Assembly (NCBI GenBank): GCA_932294295.1
Contig: OW028573.1
Coordinates: 18,496,155 to 18,560,154 of the forward strand
Direction: 5' to 3'
DNA length: 64,000 bases
Source of the DNA: Alitta virens
Lineage: Eukaryota; Annelida; Polychaeta; Phyllodocida; Nereididae
The notes below the pieces were generated by a model, which saw only the letters and a program-made list of their open reading frames with translations, had not been told where the DNA came from and made no database searches. Positions within the stretch are counted from its first letter, which is position 1. Every line of letters begins with the position of its first letter. Positions 32,441 through 44,559 of the stretch are shown here, in pieces. A program made the position numbers and the translations under genes.

Positions 32441-34790
32441 AGAAGCTCTTGCAGATAAAATAATTTTGACCAGCTAATGCAGAGTTTCAAAATAATATCA
32501 AATTTTGACACATTTCCCTGCAGATATTGATCATGGAAAAATTTTACAAAATTAAACGACCTTGAACTGATTATACATTATACATGCATTAGGGAGGTAC
32601 CAGCTAACGTCTTCAGGTACATCAAAACGTCGTCGATTCAAGAATGCTTCATTCCTAACTTTTTCTAAGCTCCATTAGCGTATACACTAGTTCTATGGAT
32701 CAATGGAATCATCACAGTAATAACATGAAAAGTTCCCTTTAAAAAAAAGACACCTGTACCAGACTTGTTTGAGATTATTGTAGATTGTGCTAAACAAAGA
32801 TCTTTTGGTTGCATTTTTTTTTTTTTAATGGAAAAATAACTTTAAATGGTCCTAAAATCAGCTGAAACTGGTCATAGAGCAACACAGCTTATATGGGCAT
32901 GCACAGAAAGTGATGATGAAACTGTACCAATCCTCCAATATATTCGTAAACCTGATCACAGAAGTACCTCTTGAGCAGTAAGATATCTTAAGTTAGAGGT
33001 GTTCTATAGATTTAGATCTGGTACAAAAACAACTTACTTAAGTTAAGACCAAATCTGCTCAGAAATGTACAACACATATTCTTGAAGCATGCTCCATTGA
33101 TGACGTCATTATGACACCTGAGAGCAGTTAACTGTGTAAGCAACTGCAATCCGCCTGTTGGCTGAAGGAACGCATTACAATTATCTGACTTCTTTTCCCT
33201 CTAAAATTGTTATTTATTGTCCGATTTCGATGGTGGCAATATATTTGGCTATAGTATGTTCCTCTCGTTTGAGTGGCCTATGTTTAAGTTCGTTATCATT
33301 GTCTCCTCTTGCCTATTCAATTTTGCACAAGATCCAATTCTGTTACAGTACTCACCATGTGGCCATCTGGTGTTTGTCAGTATGCAACAACCACGCAATT
33401 ATGAAATATCTTTTAAGGTTGAAACTACACCATTTATTCCATACATGTAACAACGTCCCAACATGGGAAGTGATAAAGTGTGATTGACCTTGGGTGTGGG
33501 GGCCTGTGTTTGATTAAGTTGTCATTTGCCCAAAAAGTTGTCTCTTTCCCAGCTATACATATCTTGCCCTCCATCTCCCCTGATTAGGCCTACTCATTTT
33601 TGTTTCTGCTGGCTCCCTTGTGCTAAATCAACTATTTCAATAAATTAATAATTACTTGTGCTTATACACCCCCCCCCCCCTACCTCTGTACAAAGTACAC
33701 AGTGTCATTGTTCTTAGGAAGTTAGATAGATAGATATGGATGTGCAGCCCTCAAGTTCTTGCTAATGAAGGTTGATTGGTGAGGTGAGAAAGAGTCCACC
33801 CATGTTACACATTTACCACATGGGTGGGATCTTTTACAGGGGAGATTCTTGTCACTAGACCACCCAGCTTCATTAACTATAGTGCTGATAGCAACTAACC
33901 CTCAGTGAATGTCAGATTGGGAAGAATTGCTAATTTCACATTGAGAGCCTTTGCTGCCTCCATGCTATTTTTTATCCTGTATTTCTGCTCCATTAAGGAT
34001 AATCAGTGCAGGCCGTGCAGTGCCATGTCACTAGGGCAAAGTAAGAAACATTTTAGGCCGTCCTTAATTATTTGGGTGCTGAACCCTGGAACCAGCTTCT
34101 GGTGACTAACTACCTGTGTAGAAAATCAAGATGTAGAAGATCTTGTTTTTTTGTCAAGAGGAAAGTAATTTATGGGTAAATCTTTCAATTACGATAACCA
34201 AGAACTGACTGATTTGCTGAAGAGCATTTTTTTTACAAATTGTACCCCAACCAGTCACACAAAATGATGACATTCATGAATTTGTTCTCCAGGTTTATGT
34301 AGTTTATAATCTGCGGTATATTCTGTCAGTAATTTTAATTAACTAGTGAATCCGATTGGATATTTCTGGAAGGGAAAAGAGCCCCCGACAAATGGGTAAG
34401 AGTATAATATTGATGTACTCCTTCTTGTTACTTACACAACCCTTTTGATTGGCTTTTTCCTATTGGAAGTCTCGGTCTTGTGAGGACTTAAAGAGAACAT
34501 GCTCATTTTTATGTTGGCCTATATTTTGTGTTGAAGTGCACCCAATATAACTAATATTCTTCTGCAAAATAGCCTGGCATCTAATAATGCCAGGCAACAC
34601 TTTTCTCCAGCTAATGCAGGATTTTTTAAAGACGGATCACTCATGAAGTTTGTTATCAACTGCTCTTAATAGGACAAACGTCCTTCAGAACAATGTTAAT
34701 TGCCTCAAATTTAAATATATATGATCTATGATCTAATGAAGTTTCATAGGCACATAGAAATTCCCAAACCTACTTTCAAATCACGCTAGA
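32441..34790. other. No gene recognised; scattered repeats
   Basis: Holds a SINE-like copy (33720-33872), a C10 run near 33669 and otherwise unique AT-rich sequence. The 109-codon open stretch at 33158-33487 (+) has no protein-like character. Confidence 0.4.
33720..33872 (-). mobile_element. Third SINE-like repeat, longer copy
   Basis: On the minus strand it begins GCTGGGTGGTCTAGTGAC, an A-box-like start. It continues AAAGATCCCACCCATG, AACATGGGTGGACTC and CACCTCACCAATCAACC, and ends in a (TATC)n tail. It is homologous to 20930-21060. Confidence 0.5.
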
Positions 34791-37165
34791 GCATTGTGAC
34801 AAGCAGTGTTATTGTGTGCAAATTGCTAACTGGCATGGTACTGAGGTCTATGTGTGCAACTTAGGAGGAATACCTTGAGAGGCCCTCTACAACAATTGCT
34901 GAAAGACACATTGCAAAATGACCACACTACAGCTGGTAGTCACTTGCAAACTATCACACCTTGCTGTATTGATACTATTAACTGGCACAGCACTAACATC
35001 AGAATTATTTTCCCTACCACCTAGTTAGCCATACACTTGACCTTTCTTCAAATGAAGGTGCAGCATCTTAACAAGCAGATGTGTCGTGTGCAAGTTATCA
35101 TGCCACACTACGGATAGTAGTCATGTCACTTGCAAACTATCACACCTTGCTCTTTGTTGATGCTGTTGACTGGCATAGTACTGAGGTCTATGTGTGCAAA
35201 TTACGAGGACTTCTTGAGAGGACGTAAAGCCCTAATCACCCACCCCACCCACAGGACCTCTACAACAATTGCTCTAAGACACATTGCAAAATTACCACAC
35301 TACAGCTTGTAGTCACTTACAAACTGTCACACCTTGCTGTATTGATACTATTAACTGGCACAGCACTAATATCAGAATTATTTCCCTACCACCTAGTTAG
35401 CCATACACTTGACTTTATTAAAATGACAGTGCAGCATCTTAACAAGCAGATGTGTCGTGTGCAAGTTATCATGCCACACTACGGATAGTAGACACGTCAC
35501 TTGCAAACTATCACACCTTGCTCTTTGTTGATGCTGTTGACTGGCATGGTACTGAGGTCTATGTGTGCAACTTACGAGGACTACCTTGAGAGGACCTCTA
35601 CGACAATTGCTCTGAGACACATTGCAAAATAACCAGGGATGCCATACTACAGCTGGTAGTCACTTGCAAACTGTCACACCTTGCTGTATTGATACTATTA
35701 ACTGGCACAGCACTAATATCAGAATTATTTCCCTACCACCTAGTTAGCCATACACTTGACCTTTATTCAAATGACAGTACAGCATCTTTGCAAGCAGATG
35801 TGTTGTGTGCAAGTTATCATGCCACACTACGGATAGTAGACACGTCACTTGCAAACTATCACACCTTGCTCTTTGTTGATGCTGTTGACTGGCATGGTAC
35901 TGAGGTCTATGTGTGCAACTTACGAGGACTACCTTGAGAGGACCTCTACGACAATTGCTCTGAGACACATTGCAAAATAACCAGGGATGCCATACTACAG
36001 CTGGTAGTCACTTGCAAACTGTCACACCTTGCTGTATTGATACTATTAACTGGCACAGCACTAATATCAGAATTATTTCCCTACCACCTAGTTAGCCATA
36101 CACTTGACCTTTATTCAAATGACAGTACAGCATCTTTGCAAGCAGATGTGTTGTGTGCAAGTTATCATGCCACACTACAGATAGTAGACACGTCACTTGC
36201 AAACTATCACACCTTGCTCTTTGTTGATGCTGTTGACTGGCATGGTACTGAGGTCGATGTGTGCAACTTACGAGGACTACCTTAAGAGGACCTCTACGAC
36301 AATTGCTCTGAGACACATTGCAAAATAACCAGGGATTCCATACTACAGCTGGTAGTCACTTGCAAACTGTCACACCTTGCTGTATTGATACTATTAACTG
36401 GCACAACACTAATATCAGAATTATTTCCCTACCACCTAGTTTGCCATACACTTGACCTTTACTCAAATGACAGTGCAGCATCTTTGCAAGCAGATGTGTC
36501 GTATGCAAGTTATCATGCCACACTATGGATAGTAGACACGTCACTTGCAAACTATCACACCTTGCTCTTTGTTGATGCTGTTGACTGGCATGGTACTGAG
36601 GTCTATGTGTGCAACTTACGAGGACTACCTTGAGAGGACCTCTACGACAATTGCTCTGAGACACATTGCAAAATAACCAGGGATGCCATACTACAGCTGT
36701 TAGTCACTTGCAAACTGTCACACCTTGCTGTATTGATACTATTAACTGGCACAACACTAATATCAGAATTATTTCCCTACTACCTAGTTAGCCATACACT
36801 TGACCTTTACTCAAATGACAGTGCAGCATCTTTGCAAGCAGACGTGTCGTGTGCAAGTTATCATGCCACACTATGGATAGTAGACACGTCACTTGCAAAC
36901 TATCACACCTTGCTCTTTGTTGATGCTGTTGACTGCCATGGTGCTGAGGTTTATTTGTGCAACTTACCAGGACTTCCTTGAGAGGACCTCTACAACAATT
37001 GCTCTGAGACACATTGCAAAATAACCAGGGATGCCACACAACAGCTGGTAGTCACTTGCAAACTGTCACACCTTGCTGTATTGATACTATTGAGTGGCAC
37101 AGCTCTAAGATCAGATTATTTCCTGATCACCTAGTTAGCCATACAAAAAATCAACCTTTCTTCAA
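34790..37165 (+). repeat. 348-bp satellite-like tandem array, about seven units
   Basis: CTGAGGTC..TGTGTGCAACTTACGAGGACT recurs at about 34841, 35181, 35552, 35900, 36248, 36596 and 36944. The last four steps are exactly 348 bp. Central units are nearly identical and edge units diverge. Each unit contains two related halves around CACTTGCAAACT.TCACACCTTGCT, so the unit is an old dimer. Open frames of 82 codons (+) and 74 codons (-) recur only because 348 is a multiple of 3 and the units are alike. No gene is claimed. Confidence 0.9.
35221..35254 (+). mobile_element. ~30-bp SINE 3' remnant inside a satellite unit
   Basis: Other satellite units read GAGAGGACCTC. Here GTAAAGCCCTAATCACC plus CCACCCCACCCAC, the exact SINE 3' end, is inserted, with AGGAC on both sides. 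An extremely 5'-truncated SINE insertion. Confidence 0.7.
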
Positions 37166-37284
37166 AAAGACAGTGCAGCATCTTTGCTTTTGAACCTGTA
37201 GAAAATTGTTATCTATTACATATTTGCACAAAATTAAGCATTTTCATTACTAATATTTGAAAGTTTATTTTGCAAGATTTTCAG

Positions 37285-39060
37285 CCAGACCTTGTGAGGA
37301 CTACATTTCATCCAACTTGTGAGGACTTAATATACTTCTGTGTAAAAAAGTTGTGAGGACTATCCAAATAAACCTGAAATATTTTATAATATATTACAGA
37401 AGTGATGCCTATCATGCTATGCTAGATATAGTAGGCATGTTATCCACATGCCATCAAGCCTTGCCCTATGTTAAAGTCCTAATATTTTGGATTTAAACAG
37501 GCAGATAATGTTGCTAGAAAATCATCATGCCACACTAAGATACAGTAGGCATGTTATGTACAAGCCATCACATCTTGCCTACTGTGATAGTCCTATATTT
37601 TAGGCTATTTTTATGATTTGAAACAGGCAGATAATGTTACTTGAAAATCATTACGCCATACTAGATACAGTATACATGTTATCTACAAGCCATATCAAAA
37701 CTTGCCTACTGTTATAGTCCTAATGTTTTAGGTTATTTCATGTGTTGAAACAGGCAGATTATGTTGCTTGAAAATCATCAAGCCACACTAGATATAGTAG
37801 GCATGTTATGTGCTGACATAGATAAATTATTATGCTGTTTTTCAGGATATTGACCAGATTCAGTCTAAAATACATCAAAATACAGAGTTAAGGACCTGTC
37901 CATTATGGGATACACTAAGCCTTGAACCTGTAAGAAATTCTTACATCCCGCAATAGAGTGTAAACCTCATAGAAAAACCATGAGGTTCACACTACTATGA
38001 CGTTCATAAAATATATCCCTCATACAGAAAAAAGCCAGTTTTTTTTCTCTTGTCAGTTTTTCCACTCCCAAAGAAATGTTTATATCAATGCAGCTAATAA
38101 ACATTTGCCCATGACGGTGCCTACAAACATGCATATTTATCTCTACTCTTAACTCAACTGAATTTATAAACTTATGTGTGGAAAAGAGCAAACTTACCTT
38201 CGCATCCACAATGTCAGGACATGTGCTTTCTTGAACATTCCAAGGTGATGTTAAGCAAGGTGACATCTCATTGGTCACAAATATTACACACAAACAAATT
38301 TCCCAAACTCTGTGAGGACTTCAAATAGTACATGAAGTATGATTGGCTGATCCATTTTAAAGTTTAACACAGCCTTTCTTGTGAGGACTTATGGCTGACA
38401 CAATGTCAGCCACAAGCAGGGCCACATCTGAGTCCAAGCTTCAGCATTTTAGGTTTTTCTTAACATGTTAATTGCCAGTATCCAAATCACAGGCATACAG
38501 AATTCTAAAAGTCAGTAACCCTGCACAAGAACCAATAATTTCATTATAAAGGTTGAAATATTGAAAAACTTCAAAATATGTCTCTTCTTGCATTGACATT
38601 CTTACTTTATTATTTCAAACTTATTGTGGATTGTATGGATTGTCTGTTAGGATAAAAAATAACATATTTATCTGTTAGGATAAAAAATAACGTATTTTCA
38701 ACAATACACTGAAAGAAATATAAAAATCCCTGAAACTTGAATTTGGTCGCATTTGTGAGGACCATAATGGCTGACCATTGTTGTTGTGGAGAACAATTTG
38801 ATTGGTTGAAGTGGTTGAAGTGTGTAATGATAGTTGCAGAGTGTAACCACTAGGGGCAGCACCAAGTGAGATGATGTGTTAAGGATGTCTATAATTACTA
38901 TAGTTCTGAGGACTATCACAAAATTCACTGTACGGATATAAATGGACCTACTGAGGACTACATTGCAATTTCTTTGTGAGGACCAGCATGTAATTCTTCA
39001 TAAGGTCATCAAGTCCTCGTTATGTTGGTGTTTAATCAATAGGACGTCCTCATAACCTAT
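37285..39060 (+). repeat. Scattered TTGTGAGGACT motifs before a (CA)n run
   Basis: TTGTGAGGAC-like words occur at about 37294, 37317, 37349, 38310, 38381, 38753, 38908, 38951 and 38975. The inverted GTCCTC occurs near 39012 and 39044, just before the (AC)n. Smaller clusters are at 17761, 20740 and 24845. They look like remnants of a repeat family linked to CA microsatellites. Confidence 0.5.
37400..37830 (+). repeat. ~125-bp tandem repeat related to the satellite
   Basis: Three to four units share ATCATGCCACACTA, AGTAGGCATGTTAT, GCCATCA..CTTGCCTACTGT and GAAACAGGCAGATAATGTT. The ATCATGCCACACTA..ATAGTAG..C half-unit is the same as in the 348-bp satellite, indicating common origin. Confidence 0.75.
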
Positions 39061-39068
39061 GCAACGCG

Positions 39069-39154
<86 letters not shown>
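39069..39154. repeat. (AC)n microsatellite, ~86 bp
   Basis: Uninterrupted (CA)43, the longest simple repeat in the window. A shorter interrupted CA run is at 39301-39328. Confidence 0.95.
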
Positions 39155-39157
<3 letters not shown>

Positions 39158-39984
39158 CAATGAACTAAAAGACACTTAAATTTTTTTTTTTCATATTTGG
39201 ATATTTTCGATTTTGTTATTTCCGATTTTTTCTTTGTAAACTTAAAGAGTCGTACAGAAGTGTTTACGCTTTTAAACAACGACTTTAAATAAACCTTTAC
39301 ATACATACACACACACACACACACACTTATTACCACATAAATACAAGTTTAAAAGGAGTTTGCAAAGTACTATTTACATTTTCAACACATGGGTCAGGGA
39401 TGTAGAAAGCAGTGTCATCTGTATATATGTTTACATTGCATTTGGAGATCGAGGGCCACAAGCCCCACTATCTTGCCATTATGTAAGTCACTAGACAAAA
39501 AGTACCACACTTAAATGGCACAGGACATAAATGACACCTGCAATCATCACAATTTTCCTAGAAGTGATAATTCACTAATTTGTTTCAACTACTATGTGAT
39601 GCTAATAATCAATGCACATACATTCAATGTTTTAGAGTAGGGCTGTGATGTAGTAAAGGTTTTCTTCATTAAATACAGGATTTTCAGCAGGTATTTCCTG
39701 AAATTACCCTGGCGAACATTTTAACACACAAATCATGAAACAGTAACAGGCTTGTGAAAAATTCATCAAAATTACATATTTTATTTTGCTTTCAAATTAT
39801 TTTGTTCATTGCTTTGTTAAGAAATAATCCAAAGTGAAAGTTTCTCAAGATATGAAAAATGGCAGCTTCTGTATGGTTGTATGTATGTAACATTTGACAC
39901 AGTCCAGTAAATAAAACATTAAAATACTGATTTCTTCTTGTCTCAGTTAACTAGATAAAAGATTATCCAACATAGACTGCCCCC

Positions 39985-40089
39985 AAGTTGGATGGCTGTT
40001 TCCTCCTTCGTCTCATTGCCATGGTCTCTGCCTGTCCTAATTGGCCCAACTGGTGCAGAAATACAGGACGTAAAGCCATAAATCCACCC
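39985..40089 (+). mobile_element. 5'-truncated SINE with 17-bp TSD
   Basis: Body from AGTTGGATGGCTG to AAAGCCATAAATCC. ACATAGACTGCCCCCAA occurs at 39970-39986 and 40090-40106. Clear retroposition. Confidence 0.9.
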
Positions 40090-40499
40090 ACATAGACTGC
40101 CCCCAAAATTCACCTCATGAATTTCTCCCTGGAATTTTATTTCATTTTTGGAAACGTAGAAACATAACTATAGTTTTATCTCATAATGTTCACGTGATAA
40201 TTTAAAGGTTATATTTGGCATGTTAATCCTTTACTGAAATCCCGGTATATGCATACAACATTGTGTACATGAAGTTATACATCATGATCTCTTGATATAT
40301 TCACATGCGGGTATTCCTGTTCCGGATGTACTTTATCCTGCATGAAGATCATACATGTTGATTCTCTTCGCCACTGAAGTTAACTTTGCTCGGACACCCC
40401 AAGACGGTAAATATGTTAGGTGTAATGTACATGTCAATGTATAAGTATGTGTGAAATTTATTTTACCTCACGAACGAGTATTTATTTGAAAAGGTGTTT

Positions 40500-41050
40500 A
40501 GAATTACTCTAGCAAAATGTCCGTCCGGCTGCGGGCTGGGGGGCATCACACTTCGTTTCCATAGCATAACTCTGACACATGGCATATACATTGATCAAAT
40601 TTGGTATATCACTATTCATTATGGCCTAGTTGTGCCTTCGATAATCCCATTAACATGTCTCAGCTGTGTTTACAAAATTTAGGAAAAACTGAAAAACAAT
40701 TTTTTTTAACGTTTAAAATAGTGTAGTGTTGTGCCTATGCTGTATCTTGGCCATAAATTTAACACAATTGTCATATTAAGGGGAAAATGTGAAAAACTCA
40801 TATTTTTCTACATCCGAGAAGCCATTAGCCCTACATGAATTAATACTTTAACTTTTTAAACTTCATATTAACATGCTTACCATACATTTTTTACAAAAAG
40901 GAAAACTCTGCAAAAAAGCTGAAAATTGTGTTTTTTCATACATTCTCCTTTCAAGTATTTTTATAATTTACAATGACATCCATATCGACTATTCAAAGCA
41001 AATAGGGACTTACTGAAATTGTATGATTTTGGGAAATGAGCAGTTTGTAA
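40500..41050. repeat. Diverged copy of the TTTCC/AGCAGAACTC repeat
   Basis: GTCCGGCTGCGGGCTGGGG, CACTTCGTTTCCATAGCATAACTCTGACAC and a following GTGTAGTGTTGTGCCTATG echo 3840-4640 and 44560-45150. No ORF. Confidence 0.4.
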
Positions 41051-41814
41051 CAGAAATTTTTTCTCAATAAATGCACACTTAGTACATCACAGTTTGGGTT
41101 GATTTTTGGCATGTGGTTTCAGTGGAGTGTCTTCTATAGATTTATATAAACAATCGCCATGAAAGACCTGCTTTCGTAAAGGTTTTTGGGTTACTGCACC
41201 TTTTTAACCTTGCACATCCACATATCATCTGGAGCAATACTGAACATATAGCCAGTAAGAACCTTATCATATGCTTATTGCGCTGACTGATCAATGCATA
41301 ATTTTTGCTGATTCTCAGTGCAAAAAGGATCTTAGTTTGCCTGTGTACCTTGAAAAATGACACTAGTTGATGCAAAAAGGTACTTAAGGCAATTATGGTC
41401 CTTTTTTGCACTAACAATTTTAATTTTATTAGCTACATTGTCAACCAATATTTTCAACAGAAATGGTAGCAAGAAGATGTCTTGTGAATAAGTCAAACTG
41501 GATAGATTTACTTGACTTTCAATCCCAGATATCGCTTAACTTGCACTATCCAGATCTGATATTTACACAGTCAATGAATTAGCTTGTTAAGTTTTTAAAA
41601 ACAATCATGCAATAAGGTGCTCAGTGGCAGTAAGCCCCTTCTTGCTTTGAGCAGTCGATATAACTATGAACAAATAACGTATATAGTATATACATATATG
41701 ACTTCATATTTGATACAGAACATTTTGAATAATAAATAATGCAAAATAATAGGGCATTTAGGCATTATTCAGGCCTTTAATTCCATCAAACCTCAAATCA
41801 TGCTAACCTGTATA

Positions 41815-42360
41815 TACCAACTTGTTACCAAATCTGGTGCTCTGCAGGGCTGCGTCTTATCGCCCTTGCTCTTTATGTTTTGACAATTGTTTATTATGCA
41901 GGGCGGCTGCGTTGGGCCCTGCGCCTAAATAGGCCCCGCACAATGGTAGACCACAATTATAAGGCCACGCTCAAAACTGAAGAGCAAAAAAATATCAAAA
42001 AGGTCGTCACTTTCTAAAATGAGGGATAATTAGAAGGCAAATTAGGCCCCGCTTTTGGCCCCGCTTTTGGCCCCGCAAGTGCTAGGACCGGCCCTGATCA
42101 TTGGGAACAGTTGTAATAATGACACAAATTCCTATATATATGCACCAGGTACAAACTTTTGTAAAATGGTGTGACACCAATTTTCCTTTAAAAAAAAGAC
42201 TCTTAAGATGATTATGGATGATTATAGATTTTCGAAAAAGTGTGAGTTTACATGATGCACTGACTATTAAAGATGAAATTATAAAGATTGTTGAAAATTA
42301 CTAGTATCTTGGTGTGTAAATTGACAATAAATTGTTCTTTAGGCCTAGTCAATTCAGATT
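41815..42360 (+). pseudogene. LINE reverse-transcriptase remnant split by an insertion
   Basis: Plus strand 41836-41880 reads SGALQGCVLSPLLFMF, an RT palm motif of many LINEs. After an unrelated 200-bp insert, sequence from about 42100 gives WC..NF, KMIMD and an LGV-like block (about 42310) typical of the region after the YxDD motif, but with stops. It is a decayed fragment; the YxDD itself is missing. Confidence 0.5.
41898..42097. mobile_element. Possible 200-bp hAT-like MITE inside the LINE remnant
   Basis: Begins CAGGGC and ends AGTGCTAGGACCGGCCCTG, the reverse complement of a CAGGGCCGG..CTAGCACT type end seen in hAT-like elements. GGCCCCGCTTTT repeats precede the right end. The two ends match only over the first few bases, and an 8-bp duplication was not clear. 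Confidence 0.4.
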
Positions 42361-42726
42361 CACAGTAAATTAATTTATATTTTGACATGTATTTTTATTT
42401 TCATGGCATGTCATACATGTATGATTCATATACTTTTTGTAATTTTCGACAATTTTGTACCCATGCCATAATTAGGTGAGCAAATATATGGATTGAATGA
42501 CTCTCTATGTCTGAAAATAAAACAATACTGTGATATCGTAGTTATCGACGACAGGTAAAAGCCTCCAGTTACCCCATCTTTCAACCAGTCCATAAAATAG
42601 TTACTCCATCCCTCTGTGTCAGTTACCCCATTTCCCGACTTTGGTCTTTTGTGGATTATATCGTTTATGGCTTATTTTACAGCATCACTGTGTTCTGGAT
42701 GCAGTTTGTACTGACAGATCATAATA

Positions 42727-43018
42727 TTACTTACACTTGACTCCAATACTTTTCTTCATATACACTTGTAAAGTGTTTGGTTATAAATACTAATTTAAAT
42801 GCCATAGATCTAATGAAAATCAGCAACCCATCAATTCAGTAACTGTTGAAGGGAATATGGCAATTGATAATATATAGTTCCTTCAGTTGCAAGCTAAATG
42901 TAAACGGCAAGAAAAAAATATTTTGACTGATAAAGGCATTAAAATGGGTGTGTTGAATATCATTCCATACAAAATAAACCTTTAAGATTTGTATTTATTT
43001 GTATTTAGACTTTATTTA
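42727..43018 (+). repeat. ~290-bp dispersed repeat, copy 2
   Basis: Collinear with 7704-7996. Its last 35 bp (TTAAGATTTGTATTTATTTG) are followed at 43020-43062 by an inverted copy (CAAATCTTTTAAGG), making a hairpin at this end only. Confidence 0.75.
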
Positions 43019-43399
43019 TTTAAATACAAGTAAATACAAATCTTTTAAGGTTCATTTTTAATTGATGGCCAATAGGCCCATCACATTATTACAATCGGTT
43101 CAGTTTGAGGTGAAATGGAGGAGGTGAGATGGGCATAAAATGGAGTCAGTCAAGAGCACTGCTTGTAAACTTGTAAAAGGATCTTGTAATTTTGAGGAAG
43201 GTTGTAGGTACGTTATTTGTAGTTAATAGGGCTGGGCTAGTCTAAACCCCAAACAGTTCGACCTGGATATAATGATTGAAAGTCCAAAAATGTGCTTAAA
43301 ATGCATAAAATGAGGGTGTACGGCGCCCAGGATGTCAGTCATTTCACCTACCGGCCTTTTAGTGTATTATTGATTCCAACTTAGTTCTGTCTGTTAGAG

Positions 43400-43680
43400 G
43401 CCGTTTTTTAGCTGTAGTAAGTGTAGGTAGTTTGTTAGTTGATCGTCCCAAAAAAGGTTCTTGTCCCAATATGCAAACCGCAATGGTGGGAAATGGCGTT
43501 AGTTGGATCTATCCCAAGTTGATCCAGTGTGACGACAGAATGGGTTGTACTAATACTAACACAAAACTGTGGGTATATGGAGAGTGGGACATGTCCTCGT
43601 GCAGATATTTATCAATGAGGGATTGGTTTATTCCCCATACTCTCAAGAATATCTCTATGTTAATCTTACATTAAATAGTG
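43400..43680 (+). other. Dispersed-repeat segment related to the CWC27 intron
   Basis: CCCAATATGCAAACCGCAATGGTGGGAAATGG..TTGGATC resembles 1930-2010. An 80-codon open frame (43432-43674) covers it, but no protein motif was seen and the relative at 1846-2034 is intronic. Confidence 0.35.
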
Positions 43681-44084
43681 TTGTGAAATGTTAGGTGGCC
43701 TATGAGCTACTGTGGCTATAAAGGCACAGACACAAAGTTAATTATGTTCACGTTTTATGAACACCTTTCTTGACTATATTGCTGAAATCCAAAGAGCAAA
43801 TTGCAACTTTTCAATCGGCCAGTGATTTCAACCCCTTGGGGTTTTAGTGTATGAAATTATACCAAATATGTTTATGTGGCATAACCTTGTTGCTGAATTT
43901 CATGTATATTCCGTAGGATCATTGCCATCACCCATTTATGACTATTTTGGACATAATTATAATTGATAATCTTAGTTGTAGATTAGTTAAGGGAACATGC
44001 TATTGTGTTGATAATTCTAGAGAACTGAATACTCCTTATTGTGCATAAAATCTTTGAATCACAAGGCACCACTAGGCCATATAG

Positions 44085-44538
44085 GGGCGGGGGCCTAGCT
44101 CAGAGGTAGCGCTCTGGGCTTTCAACTGCTGGGTCCCAGGTTCGATTCCCAGTTGAGCCTAAGTTGGATTGCTGTTTCCTCCTTCGTCTTATTGCTATGG
44201 TCTCTGCCTATGGTCCCTACCTGTCCTAATTAGCCCAACTGGTGCAGAAATACAGGACATAAAGCCCCAATCACACACACACACACCACCCTCGAAGGTC
44301 CTGGGAAACACTTGGGGTGAAGTCCTCTATCCCCAGTGGCTAAAACAGGACAGTGGACATTGCACAAGCTGCTCCAGCTATCCAATGCAGACAATTATTG
44401 ATTTTTTACATGCTTCTGGTTTCTACTACCAACTGTAGATAATCAATCTTACCCTAGAGAGCTTCTACATAGCCCACTCAGGTGCTGATGAGGCATTAAA
44501 CAATAACACTAACTAACTAACACACACACACACACACA
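44085..44538 (+). mobile_element. SINE + short LINE-derived element flanked by one 18-bp TSD
   Basis: CACCACTAGGCCATATAG is at 44067-44084 and again at 44539-44556. Between them is a full SINE (A-box TAGCTCAGAGGTAGCGC, B-box GGTTCGATTCCCAG, body to about 44275), a short CA run, then the LINE-derived module (CCCTCGAAGGTCCTGGG, CCCAGTGGCTAAAACAGGAC, LINE tail to about 44510) and a second CA run. Either the composite moved as one unit or the module landed in the SINE's CA tail. Confidence 0.85.
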
Positions 44539-44559
44539 CACCACTAGGCCATATAGAGT

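Noticed and set aside
33158..33487. 109-codon plus-strand frame
   Set aside because: Composition is Ser/Leu/Cys/His-rich with no domain, and a second overlapping frame is equally open.
35393..37039. Repeated 74-102-codon minus-strand frames and 82-codon plus-strand frames
   Set aside because: They recur only because the 348-bp satellite unit is a multiple of three; no known motif and frames overlap on both strands.
34790..37830. CRISPR-like array
   Set aside because: Units are 125-348 bp direct tandem copies with no unique spacers, in an intron-containing eukaryotic context.
38998..39336. 112-codon minus-strand frame with a VCVCVC run
   Set aside because: It is a translation of the (CA)n microsatellite.
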